A stretch of 46,835 bases of DNA from Deltaproteobacteria bacterium (GTDB taxonomy: Bacteria; Desulfobacterota; Desulfarculia; JACQYL01): assembly GCA_016208165.1 (NCBI GenBank), contig JACQYL010000003.1, forward strand, positions 1 to 46,835. The letters are read 5' to 3'. Shown one piece after another: positions 16,501-26,157 of the stretch. The notes below the pieces were generated by a model. It did no database searches. It was given only the letters and a program-made list of their open reading frames with translations, and was not told where the DNA came from. Numbering within the stretch: the first letter of the stretch is position 1; every line of letters begins with the position of its first letter. The position numbers were made by a program, and so were the translations under genes.

Positions 16501-18471
16501 ATGGTTGGAAGCAACATCGAACAGATTGAAAGGAGCGTGGCGGAGGACCCAGAAACACCTATGATAAGCGATTCCTGTCCTCCGGAGAAAGAACTGCTCG
16601 AAGCCATTCTCCAGGTCTCACCCGTGGGAATCGGTATCGTGAGAAAGCGGATATTGCTTTGGGGCAATACCGCAATGCAGAGGATGCTGGGGTACGATTA
16701 CAAAGAATTGCATGGAAAGAGCGCCGCGGTGCTTTATCCCTCCAAGGAAGAATTCGACCGTGTCGGCCGTGAACTGTACGGAATGCTGGAAAGAGACGGA
16801 TTCGGAGAAGTGAGCGCCCGCTGCGTTCGGAAAGACGGCTTCATACTTAACTGCCGGGTACACGCGCGCCCAACGAATAGCAGGGATCCTCAAGACGGCT
16901 ATGTGGTGGCGGCCGTCGTCGCCGATACCGGACGATTGGAAACAGAAGCGGCCCTGTATATCGAAAAGGAAAAATTCCGAATTCTGGTGGAGGAATCTTC
17001 TCTTGGCATCGCCATCATCGACAGGCAAGGACGCTATACCTATATCAATCCGGAATTCACCCATATGTTCGGGTACACTCTGGCGGACATCCCCACCGGA
17101 AAGGAATGGTTTGAAAAGGCGTATCCCGACCCGGAGTACCGGCGGAAAGCGATCTCAACTTGGATCGACGATTTGAAACGGGCCACCAACATCCGGGACC
17201 GATACCGAACCTTCCAGGTCACATGCAAGTCCGGAAAAGAAAAAACCGTCCATTTCAGGCCTGTTACCATGAGCACCGGCAAGCATCTAGTGATTTACCT
17301 GGACCTTACCGAACAAGAGAACATGAAATCCCGACTCTTCGAGGCCCAGAAAATGGAAGCCATGGCAGCTCTATCCGGCGGCGTGGCCCACGACTTCAAC
17401 AACATTCTCGGCGCCATCCTGGGCTATACCGAACTGGCCCAACTCAAGTTGCCTCAAGAACCGGGAGTCGTCGAATACTGCCTCGAAAACATCTTGAAGG
17501 CCGGACATCGCGCCAAGGAACTGGTCAAACAGATCCTCTATTTCAGCCGCCGGAGCGAGCAGGTGACGAAGCCCGTGAGAATCGGACCGATTATGAAGGA
17601 GGTTTCAGAATTGCTCAGGGCCGTCCTCTCGACCACCATCGGCATTCGCCTGCAGCTCGCCACCCCGGATGACCTTGTGTTGGCTGATCCCGATAAGATC
17701 CATCAAATGCTGATGAATCTGTGCACCAACGCTTACCACGCCATGGCCGAAAGCGGAGGGGTGCTGGACCTGTCGCTGAACATGAAACAGATCGATTCCC
17801 GGGCCGTTGCCGACTTTCCCGAACTTCATCCCGGAGAGCACATCGTGTTGACGGTCAAGGACACGGGCCACGGAATGTCGCCTGAACTATTGAACCGCAT
17901 TTTCGAGCCCTATTTCACCACAAAATGTAAGGACCTGGGTACCGGACTGGGCCTCTCCGTAGTGCAAACTATCGTTCAGAGCCACGGGGGAGCCATCCGC
18001 GTCAAAAGCGAGCCGGGAGAGGGTTCTCAATTTTCGATCTTCCTGCCCGCCTTCCACGGAAAAGATTCATCAGCGGTCCTTCATCCCGACCAACTTCCCG
18101 GAGGTCATGAACGGATCCTCTTTGTCGATGATGAAGAAATGCTCGCCGATCTGGGAAAGCGCGTCCTGGAACACCTTGGCTACTCCGTGTGTGTTCAAAC
18201 CAGCAGCATGGAAGCCCTCGAGATCTTCAGGGCCGACCCCCTAGCCTTTTCCCTTGTCATCACCGACTTGGCCATGCCTGACTTGCCGGGGGACCAACTG
18301 GCCCGGAAGGTACTAAAAATCCGTCCGGATATCCCCGTCATCCTGTGCACCGGCTACAGCGAACGGATCTCGGAGGAAAAAGCCGAAATGATCGGAATCC
18401 GCGACGTAATCATGAAGCCGCTGGTTATACATAAGATCGCCAAAACCCTTCGAAGACATTTGGAGGATTGA
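16501..18471 (+). CDS. Hybrid histidine kinase, PAS-PAS-HisKA-HATPase-REC
   Basis: This is a 656-residue soluble kinase. Two PAS domains (about 40-150 and 155-275) are followed by HisKA with the acceptor His in G-G-V-A-H-D-F-N-N-I-L, an HATPase with D-T-G-H-G-M and G-T-G-L-G-L, and a receiver with phospho-acceptor Asp in I-T-D-L-A-M-P. The ATG at 16501 has GAGG seven bases upstream and is preferred to a TTG six bases earlier. Its stop overlaps the start of the NtrC-type gene (TGATG), so the two are translationally coupled and are very likely a cognate pair, with the internal receiver acting as a phosphate sink or relay. Confidence 0.92.
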   Translation: MVGSNIEQIERSVAEDPETPMISDSCPPEKELLEAILQVSPVGIGIVRKRILLWGNTAMQRMLGYDYKELHGKSAAVLYPSKEEFDRVGRELYGMLERDGFGEVSARCVRKDGFILNCRVHARPTNSRDPQDGYVVAAVVADTGRLETEAALYIEKEKFRILVEESSLGIAIIDRQGRYTYINPEFTHMFGYTLADIPTGKEWFEKAYPDPEYRRKAISTWIDDLKRATNIRDRYRTFQVTCKSGKEKTVHFRPVTMSTGKHLVIYLDLTEQENMKSRLFEAQKMEAMAALSGGVAHDFNNILGAILGYTELAQLKLPQEPGVVEYCLENILKAGHRAKELVKQILYFSRRSEQVTKPVRIGPIMKEVSELLRAVLSTTIGIRLQLATPDDLVLADPDKIHQMLMNLCTNAYHAMAESGGVLDLSLNMKQIDSRAVADFPELHPGEHIVLTVKDTGHGMSPELLNRIFEPYFTTKCKDLGTGLGLSVVQTIVQSHGGAIRVKSEPGEGSQFSIFLPAFHGKDSSAVLHPDQLPGGHERILFVDDEEMLADLGKRVLEHLGYSVCVQTSSMEALEIFRADPLAFSLVITDLAMPDLPGDQLARKVLKIRPDIPVILCTGYSERISEEKAEMIGIRDVIMKPLVIHKIAKTLRRHLED

Positions 18472-19892
18472 TGCCCCTGGCGCAGATTCTAGTCATCGAT
18501 GACGATCCGCAGATCTGCGACATGCTGTGTTTGCACTTGCAACACATGGGCTACGCCGCGGAATTTGCCCTAACCCTGAACGCGGGCATGGTAAAGCTCT
18601 TTTCCGGTGCATTCGATGTGGTATTTCTCGATGTGCTCCTGCCCGACGGAGACGGATTGAAAGCCATCCCTGAAATCAAGACAGCGCCCGGTTCGCCCGA
18701 GATCATCATTTTCACGGCGGCCGGCAATCCCAACGGCGCCGAGCTGGCCATAAAGAGCGGCGCCTGGGATTATGTCGAAAAGCCGTTGCGTGTGAAGGAA
18801 CTCATCCTCCTGTTGACAAGGACGATGCAATACCGGGGGGCGAAAACCGAACGTCGCCTTAGAACTTCGTTCAAGCGTATCGGCATTCTAGGCAGCAGTC
18901 CGGAAATTCAAAGTAGCATCGATCTTGCCGCCGAGGCGGCGTCCAGTGAAGAAAGTGTGCTGATCACCGGCCAGACCGGCGCCGGCAAGGAGCTTTTTGC
19001 CCAGGCGATCCATGAAAACAGCCGGCGTTCCGGCAAGCCCTTCGTGGTTCTGGATTGCACGGCCATACCAAGCACCCTCGCCGCCAGCATTCTTTTCGGC
19101 CACCAAAAGGGCTCGTTTACCGGGGCGGACAAGCACCACACCGGCGTGATCAAGCAAGCCGACGGAGGCGCCCTTTTCCTGGATGAAGTGGGAGAACTCC
19201 CCTTGGATATTCAGGCCGGACTGCTTCGGGTCCTTCAGGAACGTCGATTTCGTCCCGTAGGCTCGACCGAAGAGGTATCGAGCGATTTCCGATTGCTGTC
19301 CGCGAGCAACCGGAACCTCGCCCAAATGGTCGAAACAGGTCGATTTCGTGAGGATCTTTATTTTCGCCTGAAATCCCTGGAGATTCCCCTGCCGCCGCTG
19401 AAGGTCCGGGCCAAGGATACGCTGGAGATCGCCCTGATCCACCTTCGCCAGCTCTCCGAAACATACGGCGCGGGAACGAAAGGCGTGTCGCCCGAGTTTT
19501 GCGAGGCGCTTCTAAGTTACGACTGGCCGGGCAACGTGCGGGAACTGCTCTTCGCGATCGAACGCGCGATGGTGAGTTCCGGCAACGACCCGGTCCTCTT
19601 CCCCAAACACCTTCCCACCAATATCCGTGTGAAGCTGGCCCGGTCATCCGTCGGGCGCGGGTACGCCGGCGAAACGTCTGAACGCGCCGTTACCCCAAGA
19701 CCGGCCCAACTTCCCTCCCTCAAGGAATATCGGAACAGCATGATCGACGAAGCCGAGAAGAACTATCTTCGACAGCTCGTATCCCTCACCGGGGGTAGTA
19801 TGCGCGAATCGTGTCGCATTTCAGGCCTTTCCCAGTCCCGCCTTTATCACCTGCTGAAAATCCACAAACTCCCCCGGCCGAAAGCCGATTAG
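18471..19892 (+). CDS. NtrC-family sigma-54-dependent response regulator
   Basis: This 473-residue activator has a receiver (1-120, phospho-Asp in F-L-D-V-L-L-P-D), an AAA+ domain (about 140-370) and a Fis-type helix-turn-helix at the end (about 430-468). Walker A is G-Q-T-G-A-G-K-E and the sigma-54 contact loop reads G-S-F-T-G-A, a mild variant of GAFTGA. Walker B is G-G-A-L-F-L-D-E. GGAGG lies four bases before the ATG, and the start overlaps the stop of the kinase. Sigma-54 promoters stand before both the operon (15470) and the chemoreceptor (20058), which makes these its likely targets. Confidence 0.95.
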   Translation: MPLAQILVIDDDPQICDMLCLHLQHMGYAAEFALTLNAGMVKLFSGAFDVVFLDVLLPDGDGLKAIPEIKTAPGSPEIIIFTAAGNPNGAELAIKSGAWDYVEKPLRVKELILLLTRTMQYRGAKTERRLRTSFKRIGILGSSPEIQSSIDLAAEAASSEESVLITGQTGAGKELFAQAIHENSRRSGKPFVVLDCTAIPSTLAASILFGHQKGSFTGADKHHTGVIKQADGGALFLDEVGELPLDIQAGLLRVLQERRFRPVGSTEEVSSDFRLLSASNRNLAQMVETGRFREDLYFRLKSLEIPLPPLKVRAKDTLEIALIHLRQLSETYGAGTKGVSPEFCEALLSYDWPGNVRELLFAIERAMVSSGNDPVLFPKHLPTNIRVKLARSSVGRGYAGETSERAVTPRPAQLPSLKEYRNSMIDEAEKNYLRQLVSLTGGSMRESCRISGLSQSRLYHLLKIHKLPRPKAD

Positions 19893-19947
19893 GAACCCCG
19901 AGCCGCTTCTTTCCCGGCGCGAGATTCCTGTGTATCGAGAAAAATTA

Positions 19948-19977
19948 CTGTATCGCGGGAATTTTCGCGCGAAACAG
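19948..19977. promoter_or_regulatory. Inverted repeat in enhancer position
   Basis: CTGTATCGCG (19948-19957) and CGCGAAACAG (19968-19977) are inverted with nine of ten pairs and a ten-base centre. A further TGTATCG lies 20 bases upstream (19931-19937), about two helical turns away. The centre is about 120 bases before the predicted chemoreceptor start, a typical enhancer distance, and the activator gene ends just 55 bases upstream. Confidence 0.5.
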
Positions 19978-20057
19978 GAAGCCTGTTCAATGGCAAACAT
20001 GATCCCCTCGCTGCACAACATGCCGTAACTGCACGAAAATCAGGGTCTCTTCGTGTT

Positions 20058-20073
20058 TGGCATATTTCTTGCT
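20058..20073 (+). promoter_or_regulatory. Sigma-54 promoter of the chemoreceptor gene
   Basis: TGGCATATTTCTTGCT has GG (20059-20060) and GC (20071-20072) ten bases apart and matches TGGCA and TTGC fully. The predicted start is about 20084, leaving a 54-base leader before the ATG at 20138. Confidence 0.65.
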
Positions 20074-20137
20074 TTTCCAGGGGCCGAGCTCTGTCTCACT
20101 ATTCTATGGACCAGCACTCAGCCAAGGAGGAATCACG

Positions 20138-22111
20138 ATGAAAACATGGACCCTCAAACAGAAACTGATCGGAATGACCATCATCCTTTCGGTCATGGTG
20201 GCCGGCCTGTCGGTGTTCTTTATCAATCGATTCACGGCTGTGGGAAAAACGTACGAACACATTCTGGACTTCCGCTTTCCCCAGTACGTGGTGGCAAGCA
20301 CCATGGACGGCGTCTTACTCAATATCCGGGTAAACGTGAACGAACTTGCCAACGTGGAACGGAGCACGGACGACTTTGACACGCTGAACCCGCGCGTTCA
20401 AGAAAAGCTGGCTGCATTCGGAACGCTCCAGTCAGCCATGATCGGCGGGCATTCCGACCTGGGAAAAGCGATCAAAGGCCTGGAAGGCCTCAAAATCCCG
20501 CCCTGCCGCAAGGGCGGAGCGATCGAAGCCGACGCCCAAAAGGCGGCGGCCCTCTTCACCGAATTTGATTCCCTCTGCCAAGGCATCATCAAAAAGAAGA
20601 AGGAGAGCCTTGAAATCACATCCACGGTAGGATGGTACGACAGCAAAGAGGACAGCCGGGGGGTAGTCAAAACCCTGGTGGAGACGGCTCGTGAAATCGA
20701 AGATCGGGTCAACGACAAGGAAATCCGCTTGTTGTTGTCGGAAATGCGACGGCAGGAAAAGAATATCCTCCAACGGGCCGAGGATCGGTATGTCCTTCGC
20801 TTCAAAGAAGCTTACTCTAATTTCAACAGCGCCACCACGGGCGAAATCAACCAGTTAGGGAAAAGCTACTTTGCCGCCTTTGAATCCGTTTTCGATAAGA
20901 TCATCCTGCAGCAAAAACTGAAAGACGAGTTGGGAACCCTGGTCAGAGAGGATCTGAGAGAAAAACAAAAGAGCCTGGCCGAAGCCGTCGAAGCCCTGAA
21001 AGCAAGAGCTTACGACCAGATGGAGACCTATTCAGGCGAGGCCGTTACCATGGAAAGATCCGCCGGCCGACTCATCATCGTCATCTCCATTGCAGTGGTT
21101 TTCTTGAGCCTCGGATTGGGATGGTTCATCAGCACGGGCGTCAACAAGGTACTGGCTAGAATCACGGAAAATCTGAGCACCGGAGCCGACCAGGTGGCGG
21201 CCGCATCCGGACAGGTTTCCGCCGCCAGCCAATCTCTGGCCGAGGGATCGTCCGAGCAGGCCGCTTCCGTCGAGGAAACGTCCTCCTCCATGGAGGAGAT
21301 GGCGTCCATGACCAAGCAGAACGCAGACCATGCCAACCAGGCGAACGCGCTCATGAAACAAGCCGATGCCATCGTTGCCAAGGCCAATGGGGCCATGACC
21401 GACTTAACGGCTTCCATGGCGGAGATCTCCCGGGCAAGCCGGGAAACGTCCAAAATCATAAAGACCATCGACGAAATCGCATTTCAAACCAACCTCCTGG
21501 CCCTGAACGCAGCCGTAGAGGCGGCCCGCGCCGGAGAAGCGGGAGCGGGGTTCGCCGTGGTCGCCGAGGAAGTCCGAAACCTGGCCATGCGTGCGGCCGA
21601 AGCCGCCCGAAACACATCGGAACTGATCGAAGGAACTGTCCAAAGAATTACCAGCGGGTCCGACATCCTGTCCAGAACCAGTGAAACTTTTGGCAGCGTG
21701 AATAGCAGTGTTTCGAAGGTGGGGGAATTGGTGGCTGAAATCGCCGCCGCATCCGGAGAGCAGGCTCAAGGGATCGACCAGATCAACAAGGCCGTGGCGG
21801 AAATGGACAAAGTGATCCAGCAGAATGCCGCCAATGCCGAGGAATCGGCCAGCGCATCGGAAGAACTCAATGCCCAGACGGAACAGATGAATGAGATGGT
21901 GGGCGAGTTGTTGGCTTTGGTCGGAGGGAAGAGAAGCCACCCGTCCCGTCCCGTCAGCAAAGGCGCCGGGGGAAAGGACCTAAAGGCCGCAGCACCATAC
22001 AACGCCACCGTTCGTAAGAAGATTCCCCTTGACCGGTCCGCCGGGCAAGGGAAACAAGTTGATCCGAAGCGTTTGATTCCGTTGGAAAGTCCTGACCTGT
22101 CGGCGTTCTAA
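20138..22111 (+). CDS. Methyl-accepting chemotaxis protein
   Basis: This 657-residue chemoreceptor has one membrane segment near residues 11-30, a long helical sensor region of about 285 residues outside the membrane, a second segment (about 312-332), and the cytoplasmic signalling hairpin. The tip contains [22 protein letters not shown], the CheA/CheW contact site. A normal HAMP domain between membrane and hairpin is short or absent. No CheB/CheR tethering pentapeptide is seen at the C-terminus. AAGGAGG seven bases upstream fixes the ATG. A sigma-54 promoter next to an NtrC-type regulator suggests expression follows that kinase signal. Confidence 0.95.
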   Translation: MKTWTLKQKLIGMTIILSVMVAGLSVFFINRFTAVGKTYEHILDFRFPQYVVASTMDGVLLNIRVNVNELANVERSTDDFDTLNPRVQEKLAAFGTLQSAMIGGHSDLGKAIKGLEGLKIPPCRKGGAIEADAQKAAALFTEFDSLCQGIIKKKKESLEITSTVGWYDSKEDSRGVVKTLVETAREIEDRVNDKEIRLLLSEMRRQEKNILQRAEDRYVLRFKEAYSNFNSATTGEINQLGKSYFAAFESVFDKIILQQKLKDELGTLVREDLREKQKSLAEAVEALKARAYDQMETYSGEAVTMERSAGRLIIVISIAVVFLSLGLGWFISTGVNKVLARITENLSTGADQVAAASGQVSAASQSLAEGSSEQAASVEETSSSMEEMASMTKQNADHANQANALMKQADAIVAKANGAMTDLTASMAEISRASRETSKIIKTIDEIAFQTNLLALNAAVEAARAGEAGAGFAVVAEEVRNLAMRAAEAARNTSELIEGTVQRITSGSDILSRTSETFGSVNSSVSKVGELVAEIAAASGEQAQGIDQINKAVAEMDKVIQQNAANAEESASASEELNAQTEQMNEMVGELLALVGGKRSHPSRPVSKGAGGKDLKAAAPYNATVRKKIPLDRSAGQGKQVDPKRLIPLESPDLSAF

Positions 22112-22238
22112 TGAATCTTGACAGTTGCGCCCCTCTGTGGCTCCACATCCGCTCCACAGGATGGAGCCGATTGGAGTCCGCGGCGGGGAGAGGGAAAGGC
22201 TAGTTCATCGGGCGAGAGGGAGACCGGTAAGACCCGCC

Positions 22239-23165
22239 TCAGGTCAATCCCAGCCACTTTGCCGCCGCTCCTCCGAGCATGGCTTCCACTTCCGCATCGG
22301 TAAAGGAAATGCCTTCAGGCGCCTTTTGCGGGAGTTCTCTTATGATCTGTACGAAAACCTTGTTCGGCATGGCGGGGCGGAGGAAAGGCCCGTCGGTTCC
22401 AAAAAAGACTCGACCGGAGCCGAAACAATCCAGAGCGTTCCTCAAGGCCGTACAAAACGCGGTGTAGTGTCCTCGAGCGGCCAACTGCCATCCCGAGAAA
22501 TCCGTGGCCAGGTTGGGCCTGTACACGCCCAACTCGCACAGTTGTCGCTCGAAGCCCCGGCCGAGATGCGCGGTGATGATCTTCAAATCGGGGAAATCGA
22601 GGAGGGGCTCATCCAGACGGATCGGGTCACACGGCTTGCTCTTCCCCAACCACACGCCGGTGTGGGTGAGCACCGGCGCCCCCAGTTCACATACTTTCCC
22701 CAGGAAGCGATGCGCCGCTCCCTCATCGGGGTAAAAGCCCGCACCCGGATGGATCTTGACGCCTTTGAGTCCCCATTCCCCGATCGCCCTTTCCACGATT
22801 CCCACGGCGTCCGGTCTTCGCGGGTCCACGCCTGCGAAAGCGATGATGCGGTCCGGATACGCCTCCTGCATCCTGGCAAAGGCCTTGTTTTGCTCCTCCA
22901 CCGGGATTGGCGGCTCACCGTATGCATACGCCAGGTCCATGGGCAGGATCACCGTTTTGTCGATGCCGGCGTCGTCCATCTCGGCCACCAACTTACTCCC
23001 ATCCGGATCCCAGAACGTGGCAAGGACGGCGCCCCGCACAGCCTCCTCGGACATGTCCATCCCCCTGGCTTTCAGCGCCTGAATATAGACCGCGCTGATG
23101 GTCTTCCACCAGCCTTCCGAAAGCCAACCTTCGGTCAACGGATGATAATGAACGTCGATCACCAT
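22239..23165 (-). CDS. Amidohydrolase-2 family (ACMSD-like) metal-dependent hydrolase
   Basis: This 308-residue TIM-barrel protein has the family metal ligands: H-Y-H at the end of strand one (residues 6-8), K-I-H-P in the middle, T-H-T-G, T-A-H-L-G and F-G-T-D-G-P near residue 255. Members hydrolyse or decarboxylate small aromatic or lactone acids. The ATG at 23165 begins the conserved M-V-I-D-V-H and has GGGAG upstream; the frame is open 13 codons further. It lies 81 bases after the NarL-type gene on the same strand and may be the metabolic target of that signalling cluster. The substrate cannot be told from the sequence. Confidence 0.85.
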   Translation of the reverse strand: MVIDVHYHPLTEGWLSEGWWKTISAVYIQALKARGMDMSEEAVRGAVLATFWDPDGSKLVAEMDDAGIDKTVILPMDLAYAYGEPPIPVEEQNKAFARMQEAYPDRIIAFAGVDPRRPDAVGIVERAIGEWGLKGVKIHPGAGFYPDEGAAHRFLGKVCELGAPVLTHTGVWLGKSKPCDPIRLDEPLLDFPDLKIITAHLGRGFERQLCELGVYRPNLATDFSGWQLAARGHYTAFCTALRNALDCFGSGRVFFGTDGPFLRPAMPNKVFVQIIRELPQKAPEGISFTDAEVEAMLGGAAAKWLGLT

Positions 23166-23246
23166 TTGAGGCGCTCCCTTCTTCCCGAAATTACGCCGCT
23201 GCAACTTTGCGCGGGGGGAAAACGTTTGAATCTCGCCGGAGTCAGG

Positions 23247-23942
23247 TTATTCAGGCACCCCGTGAACATAGACTAATTGACCAATCGGGAGCAGCTTTCG
23301 CCCCGCGCAAGGGCGTCCGGGGGAACATCGTTCCCCCGGGTCGACCTGCAACTTCTCCATGATGTTGGCGCGGTGCGACTTCACCGTGCTCGGACTGATG
23401 CACAGGGAGGAAGCGATCTCCTTGGTGGACATGCCTTCCGCGATCATCTGGAACACTTCCCGCTCCCGGTCGGAAAGCGTGTCGTACAGATCTTCTTTGC
23501 GCGAGCCGCTTTTCAGGTACAGGTAATCGTCCACCAACTTCTTGGAAATGGAAGGGCTCAGGTAGGTTTCTCCGCGAACGGCCGCGTGGACGGCGTCCAC
23601 AATGTCCGCGCCGGTGGAATCCTTCACCAGATATCCCGAAATGCCGGCTTCGAACAGTTCGCTGATGTAGTGGGCATGGGAGTGCATGGAAAGGATAACC
23701 ACCTTCGAGGCCGGCAGTTGCTTCTTTATCTGGCGGGTGGCTTCGATGCCGTTCAATTGCGGCATGGCAATGTCCATGAGGATCACGTCCGGGGTCAGAT
23801 CGAGCGCCATGTCCACGGCTTCCCTCCCGTTACGAGCCTGTCCCACGATGCGGAATTCAGGCTCGACCTCGAGCAGTTTCTCGAGGCCCTGACGTACAAT
23901 GGTGTGATCGTCCGCCAACAAGATCCGAATAATCTTACCCAT
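23247..23942 (-). CDS. NarL/FixJ-type response regulator with altered C-terminus
   Basis: This 231-residue frame holds a receiver (phospho-Asp in I-L-M-D-I-A-M-P) and a LuxR-type helix-turn-helix with L-S-D-R-E-R-E-V and S-T-V-K-S-H-R-A-N-I. After L-Q-V-D the normal last helix is missing and a Pro/Cys/Gly-rich tail follows. In the +1 frame the sequence reads G-N-D-V then A-L-A-R-G and stops at 23273, which resembles the missing helix. The switch lies in a C/G run within a perfect palindrome (CCGGGGGAAC and its complement), so a one-base indel or a sequencing error is likely. AAGGAG sits four bases before the ATG. It overlaps the kinase gene by eight bases and is its likely partner. Confidence 0.85.
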   Translation of the reverse strand: MGKIIRILLADDHTIVRQGLEKLLEVEPEFRIVGQARNGREAVDMALDLTPDVILMDIAMPQLNGIEATRQIKKQLPASKVVILSMHSHAHYISELFEAGISGYLVKDSTGADIVDAVHAAVRGETYLSPSISKKLVDDYLYLKSGSRKEDLYDTLSDREREVFQMIAEGMSTKEIASSLCISPSTVKSHRANIMEKLQVDPGERCSPGRPCAGRKLLPIGQLVYVHGVPE

Positions 23943-26157
23943 CGCTCTCCTTTTCCCTGATAGGTATTTCGACACGGATGCGCGTGCCCACGCCCGGCTG
24001 AGTTCGTATGTTGAAGATCCCGTCCAGCATGGCGGCGCGTTCGCGCATGCCCAGCAGCCCAAGCCCTTTATTGGTCTCCGTTTTCTCCGGGTCGAAACCG
24101 ACGCCGTCATCCTCGGCCACCAGGATGATGCGCGGATAACTTCGGATGATCGACAGCTTGAAATTCTCGGCTCCGGAATGCTTGAGGGTGTTCTGCAACG
24201 CTTCCTGCGAGAACCGATACAGCACGGTCTCGACTTCCGGATCGAGTCTGCCGTCGAACCCCACCACGTTTAAATTCACGTTCAGGCCCGAGTTGGCCGA
24301 AATGTACTCCAACATCTCCGAAAGGGCCGGTTTGAGTCCCAGGTCGTCCAGCATGGCGGGATGCAGCCGGTGAGAAATACGCCGCATCTCCTGGTAGGTC
24401 CGGTTCACCTGTTTCTGGGCCTCCTCGATGCTCGACCGCACGTCCGTCAGATGCTCCGGTATGGCCCTTAATGCGGTTTCAAGGTTGAGGTTGATGCCGG
24501 TCAAGCTCTGACCCGCTTCGTCGTGCAGTTCCTGGGCGATGCGTTTCCGCTCTCTTTCCTGACTGTGGAACAGCTCCCCCGCCAGTCTTTGCAATTCCTC
24601 GCGGTGACGCTTGACCGCCGTCATAAGCGTGGTGTTCTCGATGGCTGCGCCCAGGAAGTTCCCTATGGACCCCATCAGGTCTTTCTCTTTGATGTTCAGC
24701 TCGCGGCCGGCCGGCAGCTCCAGGGAAAAGAATCCGGAGGCTTTGTTCTTCGCCGTAATCAGGAAACAATGAAAGTCCAGCTCGTGATGGCCGTCGCGCA
24801 GGGGTACGGAAGCCAGGAAAGAGGGGAACCGCGGCTTGGGTGCAAAGGAGATGTTCTCCTGGAACAGGGCTTTCATCAGTCGATCGTCTTTAAGCGTGAT
24901 CGTCCCTTTCTTTCCGAACATGCCGCTGGTCATGCCCACCTGGGCCCGCAACACCAGTCTCCCCGCTTCACGGTCGATCAGATACACTCCTCCGGTCTTG
25001 AGGCCCAGCATGGCCAGCACGTTCTCGAGAGCGAACTGGAGGATCGTGTCCAGATTCATCGTCAGATTCATCGTGAGGGCGATGTTGTTCAGGAGTTGAA
25101 GTTCCCGGTTCCGCTGCTGAAGGTTTTTCTCCGCCTGTTTGCGGAGCGTGATGTCCTTGGCCAAACCTTCGACCAACTCGACGCGGCCGTCCGGTCCCAG
25201 GACCGAATTCCCATTGATGAGCACGGTAATCCGGGATCCGTCCCTTCGGACCAATTCGGTCTCGAAATCCTTGACCATGCCGTCCCGGTCTATCATCTCC
25301 TGAAACGCTCGCGGTGCGTCCGCACTCAAATACAACCGGCTCACGTTTCCCACGGACAGCAGGTCCTCCTTGTCCCGGTATCCCAACATGGCCACTCCGG
25401 CCGGATTGACGTCCAAAAGCGCACCCGTCCGGGAAGCCACGTAAATCATATCCTGGGATCCTTCGAAGATCCGGCGGTATTTCCTCTCGGAAGCAATTCG
25501 TTCATCTTCGAGACGTTTCTTGTCCGTTATGTCCTTGAATACCTCGATCCCGCCCAGGACTTCCCCATGTGCTCCCCGTAGCACGGAAGTACTGCATATG
25601 ATAGGCACCTCCCGACCAAGAGCGTTTCGAATGCGGTATTCCCGGTTGTAAATGTTGCGCCCGGTTTCCACGGCCTGCTTCACCGCGCAATCGGTTTCGC
25701 ATATGCTGTTCTTGAACACGTCCTTGCAATACATGCCCACTGCGTCGTGCGACCAGAATCCGGTGATCTGTTCCGCCGCGGGATTGATGTATGTAATCTT
25801 CCAGTCCCGATCCGTGGTGAACAAGCCGTCCGGCAGCCGATCCAGTATTTGAAAAAATCCTTCTTCACGCTGGTAGGCATGCTTCAGGGCGTCCTCGAAA
25901 TACACACGCACTTGATCGGCAACGAATCCGTTCCAACCCAGCGGATCTTCGTTGGCGTGGGCTTCGAAAAAATCGCACATGAGACAGGATGCCAGTTTCG
26001 AACGGAAATCGATCTGATAGGAGTTAAAACACCGAGTGCGCGGCACCAGCCAGCAAGGGCTCTTGCCGCCCCTATGGACGGGACACATCTCCTCGTTGCA
26101 ATCCATGACCTCCCAACACGCCAGGGATCGCTGGGAATCGGACTCTCTAAGACTCAC
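23935..26157 (-). CDS. Two-CW/PAS/PAS/GAF sensor histidine kinase
   Basis: This 740-residue soluble kinase opens with a Cys-rich module (about 14-60: C-W-E-V-M-D-C, M-C-P-V-H, P-C-W-L, R-C-F, S-C-L-M-C-D-F-F), the two-CW type that may hold a metal or Fe-S centre. Two PAS domains (about 95-210 and 220-335), a GAF domain (about 355-520), a HisKA_3 with the acceptor in A-Q-E-L-H-D-E-A-G-Q-S and an HATPase with D-D-G-V-G-F-D follow. GTG at 26157 is chosen because AAAAGGA lies just upstream and it starts right before the Cys module. Its start overlaps the V4R gene by 11 bases and its end overlaps the regulator gene by 8. Confidence 0.9.
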   Translation of the reverse strand: MSLRESDSQRSLACWEVMDCNEEMCPVHRGGKSPCWLVPRTRCFNSYQIDFRSKLASCLMCDFFEAHANEDPLGWNGFVADQVRVYFEDALKHAYQREEGFFQILDRLPDGLFTTDRDWKITYINPAAEQITGFWSHDAVGMYCKDVFKNSICETDCAVKQAVETGRNIYNREYRIRNALGREVPIICSTSVLRGAHGEVLGGIEVFKDITDKKRLEDERIASERKYRRIFEGSQDMIYVASRTGALLDVNPAGVAMLGYRDKEDLLSVGNVSRLYLSADAPRAFQEMIDRDGMVKDFETELVRRDGSRITVLINGNSVLGPDGRVELVEGLAKDITLRKQAEKNLQQRNRELQLLNNIALTMNLTMNLDTILQFALENVLAMLGLKTGGVYLIDREAGRLVLRAQVGMTSGMFGKKGTITLKDDRLMKALFQENISFAPKPRFPSFLASVPLRDGHHELDFHCFLITAKNKASGFFSLELPAGRELNIKEKDLMGSIGNFLGAAIENTTLMTAVKRHREELQRLAGELFHSQERERKRIAQELHDEAGQSLTGINLNLETALRAIPEHLTDVRSSIEEAQKQVNRTYQEMRRISHRLHPAMLDDLGLKPALSEMLEYISANSGLNVNLNVVGFDGRLDPEVETVLYRFSQEALQNTLKHSGAENFKLSIIRSYPRIILVAEDDGVGFDPEKTETNKGLGLLGMRERAAMLDGIFNIRTQPGVGTRIRVEIPIREKESDG

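Noticed and set aside
22133-22165. Hairpin between the chemoreceptor and amidohydrolase genes as a bidirectional terminator
   Set aside because: The stem has a two-base bulge and there is no U-tract on either side.
22125-23276. A 383-codon open frame on the plus strand
   Set aside because: It is antisense to the amidohydrolase; its content is rich in Arg, His and Gly as expected of the reverse frame of a GC-rich gene.
24523-25581. A 352-codon open frame on the plus strand
   Set aside because: Antisense to the two-CW kinase, with no domain and no ribosome site of note.
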